Of a DNA stretch of 64,000 nucleotides, positions 23,167-34,749 are shown piece after piece. The DNA comes from Aquilaria yunnanensis (taxonomy: Eukaryota; Streptophyta; Magnoliopsida; Malvales; Thymelaeaceae): contig CM077597.1 in assembly GCA_039654915.1 (NCBI GenBank), forward strand, positions 86,182,001 through 86,246,000, in the 5' to 3' direction. The position numbers were made by a program, and so were the translations under genes. The notes under the pieces were generated by a model that was not told the DNA's origin, did no database searches, and saw only the letters and a program-made list of their open reading frames with translations. Every line of letters begins with the position of its first letter. Position 1 is the stretch's first letter.

Positions 23167-24210
23167 TGATACGAACCCCTATGGTATAAAGACCATGAAA
23201 CGCGCCCAAGATGAGATTCAAGCTCCACAAGACATCAAAAAGACTGGGTTTAAACCCCCACCCCTAATCAACCTGTGATTAGAAACGAGAAGTATAGAAC
23301 TCCAAGAACACAAGCACACTTGTGCACCAAGGCAGTTCACAAAGAACCAAAGAGAAAACCTCTCCAAAGAGCAATATTATTTCGAAAATTTTCTGTGTGT
23401 TTACATTCAAAATATGTGCCTTTATATAGGCCTAAACTAGGGTTAAAACCTGGGCAAAATTCGCAGCCCAAGTCACCTAGGAAACCTAGTTACAAAGAAC
23501 TCAAGAAAACCTAGTCAAACTAGGACTCTAACACACTTTTAACACATGTTCAAAGTGTGCAGCGAATTCCTTTTATCCTAAGTGACCTGAATAACTTCCA
23601 TGGCCTAAATAACATCTTAAATAATGTAACTAAATAGGAAAATAAAATAAAATACGTTACAAAACAAGATTGGCCATAAAAACCCCCAAAATAGTCTTCT
23701 TAGGTGGTTCCTGGTTGTGTCATCAACTTCAAGCTGAAATTAGAACTTTATGCAGCGATGATTCTTCAAATTTCAAAGCATGAAAGTTTTATATCCATTT
23801 CTTAGCTTTGAAATGACACCTGAACCACACAAAACGGACATCTATGGCCAAAGATACACCCAAAACACTGTCACTGCTTCTGAACCAGCGATAACTCGGA
23901 AACCGCGACGTTGAAGCTAAATTGGACCTCCTTAACGTGCAAACTGGATTTCATGGTCTTGCTATGATTTGTAGCTCCAGATGTTATGTTTCCAATGAAT
24001 CAAGAATCACACAATTATGACCTGTGTATCTCAAGATATGATTTTTATACCAATACATCGCCAATCTGTCAACATCCAAGCTTGGTCATCATCTCCATAT
24101 GATTCCTTGCATGTTCCAACAGCTCCTTAGCCTTCTTCCTTGTCAATTTTCCACTAGTTATCTTCAATGGATCCTTGCTATCATTCATTGTGCCATCTTT
24201 GATCGTATCA
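23167..24210 (-). mobile_element. 5' LTR of the gag-only element
   Basis: Starts TGATACGATC at 24210 and ends TTCGTATCA at 23167 on the minus strand. A TATATAAAGG-like box on the minus strand (near 23410-23420) is a plausible core promoter. Confidence 0.88.
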
Positions 24211-25065
24211 GATATGGAGTATGGAGATATGATTTATGCATTGTCAGACCATAGCTGGAAGGTGGCCATGCTTATGGCTGATATCACGAGAGGCTCTACC
24301 TCGGCGTCAATATCCTGAGAGGCTCTGACTTGGTGACATCCCCAGTGGCATTGCCTAAGAGTTATCCCGAGAGTGGGTGATGTCCACCCTAGGTTCATCT
24401 GACGACATTCAAGTATTGGATTAAATGATTGACCAATAAGATATGATTTAATTGGTAAAAGGAATTATGCATATGCATATTAGTTCAAGCATGCTAGTAG
24501 AATTTTAATATTGTTTTTATGATGTTGTATGAAATTATTCTTTAATTAAATTGTCATAACTTAAAGTTTATTATTCAATGTTGTTTGTTATGAGAATATT
24601 ATGACCCACATGATGGACCTGATACTTCCCCTTTACTAAGCAAGTTGTGCTCACCCCTTTTTCTAACATATTTTCTTAGGTGAGTACTATGAGGAGACAG
24701 AGTATACTATACCATTTGATGAGGTTCAGAATATAGAGCAGACTGAGTGAGGATATGCTGTAGCCCCTTAAAGATAAAGCTGGCTGGGGCTAGATTTCTA
24801 TTTTGTGTTATTTCATTTCTAAAAGAAATATATGGTTTGTTTAAATTGACACATTATTCATCTTAGTTTTCCTGAGATTGTCACTTAATTACTCTAATTT
24901 CATTTAATACTCTTATTATTTGGAAAATAGATTTAAAAGAAAAAGTTCTACCTCATATTTCTTAAATTATTTTTAATTAATTGCTTGATAACTCTGGTAA
25001 ATTATGATATTTTTCAAAATTAAGATTTATAAAATTAGGGTATTGGGTACATAAGGTGGGGAGTT

Positions 25066-25321
25066 TGCAACACCCTCATATCCCACACAAGTAAATTGTA
25101 AAAAGCATGATGGGGATATATAGGCTTAAGCTTCAAAATATAAACACCTAGCACTTATCCTTTTCTAAAGGATTGCCCATGTAGTGTGAGCAAATGTTCC
25201 ATTGACCGGTTCTGGACTTGAATTGTTACAAATGATATCACAACCGACTTGGGACCATGATGATGTGGCATAGTGGGTGTACACATGTATTGTCTATCAG
25301 TTTTGGATTTGGGTCGTTACA
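25066..25321 (+). mobile_element. TRIM-like module, second arrangement
   Basis: A polypurine-like AAGGTGGGGAG is followed by a 165-bp unit (25066-25230, TGCAACACCC to GTTACA). Then come a degenerate primer site TGATATCACAACC (25233-25245), about 55 bases matching 14123-14180, and a truncated LTR tail ending GGGTCGTTACA at 25321. It is the reverse assortment of the parts seen at 14110-14475. Confidence 0.5.
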
Positions 25322-25850
25322 AATATAATTAAACCCAACACATTTAGAGCAAAAGATCATGTCTTATTTTTTTTCTCTCAAGCTATCTGTGTCACTTGAT
25401 TGCTGTCCTTCACTATGACTTCGGTAATATTGGTTTTCAAATTTACATAGATGAAGAAAATCTAATGATGGTACAAGGGTTTGAATAAATAAGTTTGGCC
25501 TCTCAAATGATAAAATGGCAATAGAAAAATATGCATATATGAACTTTGAAGATGATAATATTGAATTTTTTTTTAACAGCAAAAAAAAAATTATTGTTTA
25601 AGGGAATGAATACATACATGGATAGCTAGATGTTGAAAAAATTTGTCACCTTCTAGAAACAGTTTTACCCCCTTGCTAAGTACATGGCCAAACACACTAG
25701 ATAAAAATGAAAATTTATTGATTAATGCCATTAGATAAACTGGAACTTCTTCATGCCAAAAATATGCCAGACAATGAAAGTAAAGCCTTCCTGACTTGAA
25801 AACTAGCATATTTCCCTCCAATGCCTAATGCCGCCTTCTCTACATTATTT
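25322..25850. other. AT-rich DNA, nothing recognised
   Basis: Low-complexity stretches only (T and A runs near 25365 and 25570). A 76-codon minus-strand frame at 25591-25821 has no recognisable motif. Confidence 0.5.
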
Positions 25851-26345
25851 AATCAGTAGCACCTCGCCAGGCCAACACCAGTAGCTGTATCTTCAAGAAA
25901 CAGATAGCATTTGGACTATAGCCAGATTTAATCCTTTAATCAGCCTGAAGAATTACCTAATGCTATAATCGGATTATGGCAACATTCTTATCAATCACAA
26001 CTTATTTCTAGGAGTATTACCTCCTGTTCGATTCTATATTGCAATCTTTATCTCCTCTTCAGTGATAGGCTGCTCTAAAAACCTAACCTGATCTACACTT
26101 AATTTCTGAAAGTTGGTGCTTCTGAAAAATGGCCTGAATTTTATCTCCTCTGTAAGTCTTTCCTTGAAGAATCCATAAATATCATCCTTTTTTGGGTCGA
26201 ATCCACTTTCCATACACCATTAAGAATGACACCGTTGATGGCGTTCTTCCTTAATCTTCCTTTTAATACTGTGCGAAAATCTTTGGAATTTTCTTCGCAT
26301 TCTAAAGCCCAATGAATTCTGGTGAATTCTGAAATGCACATATGT
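25850..26345 (-). pseudogene. L1-type LINE fragment (endonuclease-RT linker)
   Basis: Minus-strand translation from 26341 gives ENSKDFRTVLKGRLRKNAIN, then a Gly-Val pair and a Trp-containing segment. This is the pattern of the linker between endonuclease and RT in plant L1 ORF2 (residues like N-K-F-F-H-x-x-L-K-x-R-x-R-x-N). Stops follow within 70 codons. No ends or poly(A) were found. Confidence 0.6.
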
Positions 26346-26790
26346 GTATATGCGCATACTTGATGACATTCGAAGGAGGGAAGTTTCTGATTGATTTAAA
26401 TCATTTATGGTAGTTATGTCTGTTAAGGTAAAAGATTTGATTGGATTGTCATTAAGATATTTACTGTATTTAAAATTTTTAGTTATGAAAATTTAGTTTT
26501 AAATGTTTCCATATTTATTTAATTCCATGTCTTATTTCTTCTTCTATTTTGTGAGTTTCAACAGATTTATGTTATCTTTCTTTTTTTCTTCCCCAATTGT
26601 CCAAACATTAATAGATTTATTATAGAAACTTTATGAATTTGAATTCATTTGGAAAAATAATCTTAATTAAACAATAAAGATAATATGATAAATATGGTAA
26701 TTATTTAAAATAATTTTATAAATATTCAATTTCGTAAAATAGAAATTTATTTTGTATAATATGTCATTATTTCGTGTGATGGTTTTGTCA
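26346..26790. other. AT-rich DNA, nothing recognised
   Basis: No open frame or repeat structure stands out before the minisatellite begins. Confidence 0.5.
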
Positions 26791-26792
26791 CA

Positions 26793-27105
26793 CAGATTAA
26801 TGCATTTCACTTCCAGTTTAATACATTGCACAAGTGGTCTAATATATAACCCACAAAATTTAATACAACTTACTTTCAGTTTAATACATGTCTCGCACAA
26901 TTTAATACATTTTACTTTCAGTTTAATACATATCCTACACAGATTAATACAATTCACTTCCATTTTAACATATATCCCACACTAGTTTAATACATTTAAC
27001 TTTCAATTTAATCATTTAGCATCCAGTTTAACACATAACCCACACAAATTAATACAGCTCACTTCCAGCTTAACACGTATCTCGCTCAATTTCATACATT
27101 TCTCA
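26793..27105 (+). repeat. About 42-bp minisatellite
   Basis: Seven or so diverged units of the type CACA-rATTAATACA-TTCACTT followed by CCAGTTTAATACATATCCC. The exact 42-base period is clear at about 26898-26980. It produces a repetitive minus-strand frame (CIKLKV/CIKLC), which is a by-product and not a gene. Confidence 0.8.
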
Positions 27106-27359
27106 CATTGTTTCCAGATTCATCCTTGCTTTGATCCTTTTGCATTATAGATTTGCTGCCCATTGTTTTTCTCGTACTCATCTCACCACAATTGACGACC
27201 TTGTGAGAGGTATCCTACATAGATATCCTCATGTTTCATTGCCATATCTGCATATTATGTTCCAAAAAATTTTCTTAGTTCCACACAAATAGTTCGTTGT
27301 ACCATATAAATATATCTTAATTTCATACAACTCATTTATCTTTAATACAAGACCAAAAC

Positions 27360-27458
27360 TCAAGACTAAAGACTCAAAACTCATGCAAAACCAGAAGCAT
27401 ATAAATAAAGCCCAAAAGCGTACAACAAAATCATTCAAATAAAGCCTAGAAGCATATA

Positions 27459-27489
<31 letters not shown>

Positions 27490-27905
27490 TTCTTAGTCTT
27501 TTACAAACTAGAATCATGCAAATAAAATCCACCCACACGTGCACACACACACACTTAAATGTACATATGTACTTTGTTCTTTACAAAACTAGAAGCGTAC
27601 ATCTAAAATCCAAAATATACATATATATTTTTATTTTTTATGGACCTGAGAGCATACATATAAACCCTAGAAATATACATATATATCTGTATTCTTTACA
27701 AAACTAAAAGCACACATATAAAGTCCAAAAATATACATATATATTTGTGTTTTTACAAACACAGAAGTGTACATATAAACATCAGAAGCATATATATATA
27801 TACTTATGTTCTTTATAAACCTAAAACATACATATAAGTCTCATAAAAATACATATATATTTGTGCTCTTTATAAATCCAGAACATACATATAAAAACTA
27901 GTTGC
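27360..27905 (+). repeat. About 60-bp minisatellite with TATG microsatellite
   Basis: Repeated ATACATATATATTTGTG, TTCTTTACAAAACTAGAAG and CATACATATAAA blocks recur about every 58-62 bases from 27540 to 27900, with looser copies from 27360. A (TA)n(TATG)n tract lies at 27453-27490. Confidence 0.75.
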
Positions 27906-28500
27906 ATGCATAAGCACAAATTCATGTTATTTTGCAATATAAAACACAAATCATGGATGTTTTTATCATGGACCTCAAAAAATAAAATGGACCTTTTGTT
28001 TCTTGGCTAGAATCGATGTCTTAGCCATTATCATCCGTCGTACTCACTTCCTAAACCTTTGGAGGCTTGGGGACCAAATGCCGACGTGTTTCTTACCCTT
28101 TTCTCACATGATTATCCCAACTGTCGTCACCCTTCACCACCACCGTCACCTTCCGCCAAGCCATTCCTCGTCACAAGCACCTTTTGTGTGGTTCTGGGAA
28201 TGTTAGCTGAATGATGGCTAGTTCTATGATCGAGAGAGTAGAGAAATGTATGGGGAGGGTTTAGACTTCCCTACAAAATTTTTTTAGAACATGTTTGTAC
28301 AGAAAGGGGAGAAGTTTTGGTAACTGCCTGTTTTGGTCCCTAATTATTCACACATCCTCCATTTTTTTTAAATATAAATGGCAAGAAACCATCAAAACAC
28401 AAATAGTTTTATATATTTATATTTACACATATAAGTATAGCCTCAAATTTCATGGATTCTAGATTTTTGCCTTAACTGACTATCCTTGAGTTCAAGAGCC
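27906..28500. other. No recognised gene
   Basis: Mixed-composition DNA. A 67-codon plus-strand frame at 28003-28206 shows no family motif. Confidence 0.5.
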
Positions 28501-29125
28501 CACTAAAGTTCTTTTGAATTGTTGTGACTCAACAAAGCTTCCTGCTCGTTTAATTCCTTCACCGCATCTGCTGCATCCCAGGTCACTTATTTTTGTTTGA
28601 GGTTTTCAATCTTCATTTCTAGTTTTTCAAATTCTAATTTGCTTCAGCCTTTTAAAACTCCTTTTAGTTTTTAAGCTTGTCATTTAAGACAAAAACCTGG
28701 TTTTCCAACAAGCTCTTTGTCTTTTAATATACTAATCAACAAGTCATGAAATCCTTTATGCTTCATCCAGAAATCAAAAAATTTGAAGGTTGTAGGCATA
28801 AAATCAAAACATTTTAGTTTTAATAGTAGGGATCGATAGTGATTTGAAATCAACCTTTCTAAAGCCACAACAATCAAATTTGGCCACTATTCTATAAACT
28901 TCTCTGGCACCATGATTTTATCCATTTTACTCATTTTTTAGCCAACTTTATTAAACCATGTGAATTTTCTTCCCCCAATTTGTAGGTCTTTTAACTCCAT
29001 TTGCTTAATGAAAGAGTTGAAATGACCAGCAACTTTATCATCAAATGCACTCCCTTTTCTAGCAACAGTCCTTACCTCATTTCCTCTGGTTTTTCTGGAT
29101 GGCTTCTCACAAATCAATGTCAAGA
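28500..29125 (-). pseudogene. L1-type LINE endonuclease fragment
   Basis: Reading down from 29123, the minus strand encodes ELKDLQIGGRKFTWFNKVG, then WPNLIVVALERLISNHYRSL and FKFFDFWMKHKGFHDLL. This is the end of the L1 endonuclease, where GxxFTW and the SDH-like motif normally occur; here the Asp of SDH is Asn. Stops at about 28920 and 28680 break the frame. It abuts the Tat antisense fragment at about 29130 and so appears to have landed inside that element. Confidence 0.7.
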
Positions 29126-29174
29126 AGTGCTAGCTCTACTCATGCTTCCCAACTTGCCACTAAGGGACCATCAT

Positions 29175-29900
29175 GGAAGTAGAGTCCTCTTATGAGTCCT
29201 TCATGCCCAATCTCGAGGGAATGAGAAAAGTTAAGACATCCCTAACTCTTGGCACATTGGTCACAAATCAGAAGGGATTCTTTTGGCCTAATAATGTGGT
29301 GACCATTCTGAAGAAGTTCTAGGCAATAGAGGATAAGGGTCATCCTGAGGCCTGCATTGAGATTGACATCTTAATGGTCATCGTCGCTTAGCTCCAAGCT
29401 AGGCTCTGTTTTCTCCTACATCCTCTAATTGAACATTTTTGCAAGCACTACAAAGTATCACCTTCCCAGTTGGCTCATAATTCCTTCACCCATGTCAAGG
29501 CCTTCATTATATCTTACAAGTTGACAATGGTGACTCCCTTTTTAGAAGTTTTCCTCCAATTTATATGCTAGAAATAAAGAAGGATTTCAATTTTTTCCAC
29601 ATTGCCCCCATCAACTATGGGGTTAATAAAGCTTTTCCATTCATTTTTTTTTTTTGCAAATAGTCATGGGTTGATTAGAAGGATTAGTTTTTATTTACTT
29701 TGAGGGAGCTCAAATGAAGCTTCCCATGTGCCTTCGAGTCCATTCAAATCTTCACAATCTTGCCAGGAGCTATATCTGCTTCATTCGAGTCTTTTGGCAA
29801 TGGTGCTCTTGGCTCATTGTTTTGGTGTCCTTCCTTCTTTTTATTTCACTTAGGTAGGTCTTATTTAGTAGCTTGAGGATCTCGTAAACTCACCATATAG
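29175..29900 (+). pseudogene. Antisense-gene fragment of the second Tat element
   Basis: The plus strand encodes (with stops) ESSYESFMPNLEGMRK, then HPLIEHFCKHYKVSPSQLAH at about 29418-29478, followed by NSFTHVKAFI and LEVFLQF. This resembles the N-terminal part of the plant transposon-protein family found antisense in Tat elements. Like the gene at 2894-5245, it runs opposite to gag. It is interrupted within 150 codons. Similarity is judged by eye. Confidence 0.55.
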
Positions 29901-30029
29901 CTCCATCATACTAAAACTTGGTCTACATACATAGTGGTGTCACTTATAAGGGTCACCATTTAATATATGGTTGAATGTGAAACCGGACCTGCACCAACCT
30001 CCCAATGATGCCATTATATGACAATGGCA

Positions 30030-31480
30030 CATCTAGGACTAGCAATTTTGACATATGGGAGTCGCATACGGCCTTTCTGCCCTCCCTAATGCCTATCAAC
30101 ATAAGCGGTGTATCAACATAAGCGGTGGCCTAACCGTCCTTAGTGTTGGTTCCTCCTTCTGTCCAACTCCATATGTAGGCCTTAGGATAGGTGCTAGTGA
30201 GGATCTCAAGGCCCTAATATTGTCTAAGAAATCATGAAAAAGAACATTAGATTTGGCCTTTACATCCAAATAAACTCATTCAACATCAAAATTATTAATT
30301 CTTGTAGTAATGACAATTGGGTTCACATGGGGCACCAAGATATGAGGCCCATTAGCTCTCGTTAGGATATTACAGCATCGGTCATTTCCAGCTGGGCAAT
30401 CTTATGTCCTTAACACTTTTAAGCCAAGGAGAATTATCCCTTTGTGATCATATGGATCACCCCTATAGGTGGGCCTAAATTCCTATAGTTGTCTTTGGCT
30501 AGAGAATGAGCCCTTTCCTTTCTACATCCTTTACCCGATCACCATAATCCTCATTTTTTCTATGGGGCCTCTATTGTTGCCATCAAAAAGTAGACTTTGT
30601 CCTGTCCAAATACTTTTGTAATTTCCCAGCTTGTATCATTTCTTTGAGAAGCAATTCCAACTGCCAACAATCCTCCATATCGTGCCCTTTGTCTTTATGG
30701 TAGCAACTGTATTTCTTTAGGTTCTTCTTGTTCATAGGGCCCATAGATGGGGGCCATCTCGATACTATATATTTCTTCTCCAATACATATAATAAGTTTA
30801 CCCTCATTTCCTTTAGCTAAGGCAACACAGGATTAGGTTATTGGGGTTTTACGCCCCTGCTCCCCTACTTCTCTTCCTTGATACGGACAATACTTCCCTC
30901 AATTTAATTGTTCCTTCTTTGGCACTGGTCAATTAAACTCCTTTACGTACATGTATCTAGTTGCTCAATCAAGAAATTCTTTGATATTCAACATCTGATT
31001 CTCAAGTAGGTCCCAAGCCAACCTGGAGTCTTTCAACAAACCTTGAGTTATGGTAACCAAGTGTAATTTAGGGGGAAAATCTTATATCTAAATGGAACGA
31101 CCATTAAATCTTTATATGGAATCCCTTAAGGATTCATTTCTACCATGCCCAATCTTTAGTAGGTGGGAAATTGTATTGGGAGTTAGCCTATTTCCTAACA
31201 AATGTGATAGGAAAGCTTGAGAGAGATCTCTAGAGGACTAGAAGTGACATCCCATTAGTTCCAAACCATGAGACTATAGTTCCTGTCAAGGTAGAGTTGA
31301 ACACACAAAACATGATTGTATCAAAATGCTCTTTCAAGTTTCATGGAGCTTGTATAATGTTGCATATGGTTTGACTGGATCAGTAAGGTCATCATAGGTG
31401 TCAATCTTTGGCATCCTAAAGCCATCCAATGTAGGGGCCAATACTTGTCATAGGAGGTTTTGCTCTTCATATAAGTTGTT
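30030..31480 (-). pseudogene. Tat-type gag and protease-region remnant
   Basis: Minus strand from about 31440: LAPTLDGFRMPKIDTYDDLT, then DPVKPYATLYKL, LSQAFLSHLLGNR and SLRDSI, the conserved core of Tat/Athila Gag. At 30807-30583 a knuckle-like CYHKDKGHDMEDCWQL follows, with the C-H-C spacing usual for this lineage. Near 30330-30160, PHVNPIVITTRINNFDVE and NVLFHDFLDNI match the protease-proximal region, but the catalytic Asp-Ser/Thr-Gly is not preserved. Many stops. Confidence 0.7.
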
Positions 31481-31941
31481 CAATTTGATCTAGCTTTTGT
31501 AAAATAGTGTTGATATCGTCATCAGCAGGGCCGTCAGATCACAATTAGGACATTGGGGGCTTAGTGATGAGAGTTTAAGATGGGGGGTCCCAAAGCAAAG
31601 CCTGTCAACCCTTGTTAAGTACCATGTAGCTTTCAGCAACTTCCTCAGGTTGCTTGGGTAAGGTTCTTTATATCTCCTACTATCCAATAGTCTTTAGTTG
31701 CTCAAAGAATGCATGTTGGAAAGCCTAAAATTGGATATCGCCTAGAGAAGAGGCTTTGTCTTTTCAAGGTTCTCATGGTGGCAATGAGGGCTCCTCACAT
31801 TCATCCCCCATAAATTGTGCCAACATTCTATATGTCTATGGATGCTCTTGGGGGATTAAGCATATCCTTATTTGACTATCGTGCTTGTTCTTAGGGTGAC
31901 CCTAGTCCATATGAGACCTCATGGTATTCACCATTAAGTTT

Positions 31942-31959
31942 ACACAAACGGCACCAAAT
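31942..31959 (-). promoter_or_regulatory. Primer binding site of the second Tat element
   Basis: Minus strand ATTTGGTGCCGTTTGTGT directly follows the LTR end (GGCCATCA). It resembles the TGGCGCCG-type primer site usual in Tat/Athila elements, with one change. Confidence 0.7.
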
Positions 31960-34749
31960 TGATGGCCAATGTGGTACTAATTTAACAATGAGGACTAGCC
32001 TTGGAGCTTCTGGATGTTATACCTGTTAGATCCCACACAGGCCCTAGCCTGTGCACTCTCAGTACCACTCACCCGTTTACCCAAGATTCAATTGATTTCA
32101 CCTAAAACCAGGTGTTAATGACTCCCTATTGTTTAAATCTTATTTTCTTAAGCTGAGAGCTGGGAGGTGTCCCAGGAGGCTTATGAGTTGTTTATAACAT
32201 TAACCTGCAGCTTAAGTAGGGCCCAATCACTAGCATGCAATACAAGGCAAGGCTGTAAATCAATAACTTGTAATACAAGCAAGGCATACACTTAATCTGT
32301 TAAGTGTCTAGGATGTGTGCTCATCAAGTGTGCTACTTACATGTATGACAACCAAGAAGCCCACATCTTCATAGTTTTGAAAATCAAAATTTCCATGCAC
32401 ATGTATATTCAGCTCAACACAATATCTCAAAAGGCATCTCCATGAAACATACCCACATACTCATAACTTAACATAACTTGGCACATAAGCATCCACCATA
32501 TGTACATACAAAACCATGTACAAGCAAGGCTACATATACACACAAAATAGCCTAATTTCCAGCCTCATTAGCTTGGATACATACCAAGGATGCTATAAAC
32601 CCAAAGTAGCCAAGGTTAAGTTTACAAGCCATATACCCAAGTTTCTTAAAAGAAACCTAAGTGTAAAGAACAGCCGCACACTCCACAAAACCAACCCAAA
32701 CATACAAACCATAACTAGGGTCCAAGTCCACACATTCTTCCTGTACCTAGACTGATCCCACAACTACAAAAGCCTGCAAACTTAGAACATAAGTTTCAGC
32801 CTTAAGCCATAAGACTTGTAATGTAAGTATTCAAGCCAAGATTCAGTTGGCACATACCTCGAGCAAAAAGTGTACTAACTAGCACACAAACTAGCAACTC
32901 AAGCAAACTACTCAAGCTGTATATCCTTTCCTGAAACAAAAATGTATGGGCAGTGAGTAACAATTACTCAGTAGGGATTCACAAACGACTGTATAAGGTC
33001 TATTTAGTTAAGTCCAATGACTTAACCTCCACAAGCTTACTACTCTTGCAAGAAAGACATGAAGACATGGAAGCCACAAAAAAATACCACAATATATAAT
33101 CATCATAAACCATCCATATATGAGTTAGCATGCACAAACAAACAACCAAGCACACAGAACTCACACACACTACAGGATACATTCGGCCACATTCACTAGC
33201 ATGTGTGTTTGTGCACTTCCTGCACTTTCACCTTCACAACTTTACTCCCATATCACTAGAGCTCCAAATTCACTAGCAAGTTGGCCTCTCTCACTAGGAA
33301 TTTTAACACATGCCATTACCTTGACTAGCTAGCCAATTTACATACAACTATATCTCCTCAATATGCCCATCTAGCAAGCTAAGATCATATAGCATTATAT
33401 AACCATCACTTAGCTGCCATAATTACTTGTTCATGGAACAGTGCCAAGAAAACAAGTAAAAGTGAAAACCCTACCTCAAAATCAAAGCTTGAGCTCTCGG
33501 TTGCTTGAGTAACTAAGGCCGAAACTCAAGTATATTGCCTAACATAACAAGCCTTCAATTAGCTATCATAATCACTCGTTCATGGAATATTACCAGGGAA
33601 AACAAGTGATCATGAACCTTACCTCCTTAATCGAAGCTTGATTTCTCTTCCAAGCTTCAACTTCACCAATAGTACGGCAAGAACTCTAGGCTTTGCTCAA
33701 TCATGCTTTGAAGCCTTTTCATTTTCTCGGCCAACTAGCCTAAATACACACAAACCGAAACCTGAAGCCTTTTGTTTCTTTCGGCCAATTAGCCTAAACA
33801 CTTTGAACCTTTTGTTTTCTCTTGATTCTTGGCTGACTACTAAAATATACAAGTAAAACGAAGGCAAGTCGCATTAATTGAGCTTATGGCAGACGAGTCC
33901 ACATGTTCAACAGGCAGCCGTGAGAGAAATGGATTTCTGAACGCATTAATTAGCATTTGGCAGCCGATTACACATGTCCTACAAATTGGTTCAATGCCAA
34001 CATTGGTCCCTAAGTATTTTACATGGGGCAATTCCCCCCCTCAAGTCTCCATGTGCACACTTTAGTCACTAGAATGTAGGATCATTTCGGCTCCATTCTT
34101 AACTCATGGCTCAAAATTGCCAAGCTTTCATTAACATGGCCTAAAATGATAATTAACCCATGACCAATTTCATCATTTTACCATTTTAGCTAATCTTATA
34201 ATATTAATTTGGAAGAAACCGAAATTGTTGACCGGCCATTTTGTTTGTCAACCAAAATTGGTCTAATTCCACCTTTGTCCATGCACTTATTTGCATGGTG
34301 CATTTCACCCTTCAAGTTCCCATAGTTTCATTTACATCCTCATCCTTACTTTCAATCAAGTCCCTCATGTTTTAAATTGGTGTTTTTTTTTATTCTTGGC
34401 CTAAGCCAAGTATCTAAGGGATGGTCGTAACAATACCAGAGATCCACCATTCAAATATTATGTTCGAGCCACAAGAAGTTTACCTCGGGAAAACCTTCTG
34501 ATGATTAAGTCAATCTTAAAAAATGTTGAGCAATAGTAGGGGTAATGTCATTATTGTACGTAACTTAGGGTTTCTGAAGGGACTCCCTTTATATAGTGGT
34601 AGAGGAAAACAACAGGGTTTGTTCTTAGATAGGAATGATCCCATAATAAGGAAATTTTGTCACCATCTTTATCAGTTTTCTTTTTATCTATTCCATTTTG
34701 GGCCTCTTAGGTCATCAAGCATAAGCCTCTCTAATTATTGGGTCTTAAC
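31960..34749 (-). mobile_element. 5' LTR of the second Tat element, interrupted
   Basis: Starts TGTTAAGACCC at 34749 and ends GGCCATCA at 31960 on the minus strand. Without the 32024-34437 insertion it is 376 bp. A minus-strand TATATAAAG box (34595-34587) is followed about 20 bases later by CAGAAACCCTAAG. Confidence 0.65.
32024..34432 (-). mobile_element. Solo LTR of a Tekay-like family
   Basis: 2409 bp with ends TGTTA...TAACA, flanked by direct repeats ATACC at 32019-32023 and 34433-34437. It shares short blocks (for example TTACTCAGTAGGGATTC) with the LTRs of the young chromovirus at 35860, so a related, diverged family is likely. Strand is inferred from that similarity. No internal region remains, as expected after LTR-LTR recombination. 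Confidence 0.8.

Larger units (their letters stand above)
18488..24210 (-). mobile_element. Gag-only LTR retrotransposon (TR-GAG type)
   Basis: Two direct repeats of 1043 and 1044 bp bound 3.6 kb of internal DNA. The LTRs read TGATACGA...TCGTATCA on the minus strand, an extended inverted terminal match. A tRNA-Met primer site and a polypurine tract are in the right places, and the TSD is GATAT. The internal region encodes a Gag domain but no recognisable protease, RT, RNase H or integrase. This matches the described class of terminal-repeat elements with only GAG. I counted 15 differences between the LTRs (about 1.4%), so insertion is fairly recent. Confidence 0.88.
15895..25230 (+). mobile_element. 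Second LTR of the chromovirus A family, split by a gag-only element
   Basis: 15895-18487 plus 24211-25230 align along their length with 10829-14475, from (T)ATAATAACCCTAG to GTTACA, with clear divergence. The gap is filled exactly by the inserted element at 18488-24210. It has the same orientation as the first LTR. A degenerate primer site follows at 25232, so it could be a 5' LTR remnant. With no coding region attached it may equally be a solo LTR. Confidence 0.75.
29130..34749 (-). mobile_element. Internally deleted Tat-type element, 5' half
   Basis: On the minus strand: a 376-bp LTR (34749 to 31960, split by a solo LTR), a primer site, gag, a protease-region remnant, and then, with pol missing, a fragment of the opposite-strand gene. 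This is the Tat order with a large deletion between protease and the antisense gene. The 3' LTR was not found. Confidence 0.65.

Noticed and set aside
10829..25230. The two large LTRs as a pair flanking a 1.4-kb non-coding element
   Set aside because: No primer site follows the first LTR and no polypurine tract precedes the second; the first is clearly the 3' LTR of the decayed chromovirus to its left.
26667..26963. A 98-codon Cys/Lys-rich repetitive minus-strand frame
   Set aside because: Its 14-residue periodicity follows directly from the 42-bp minisatellite, and there is no independent coding evidence.
26793..27905. Regularly spaced repeats as a CRISPR-like array
   Set aside because: Units are contiguous and diverged without unique spacers, in a plant nuclear context.
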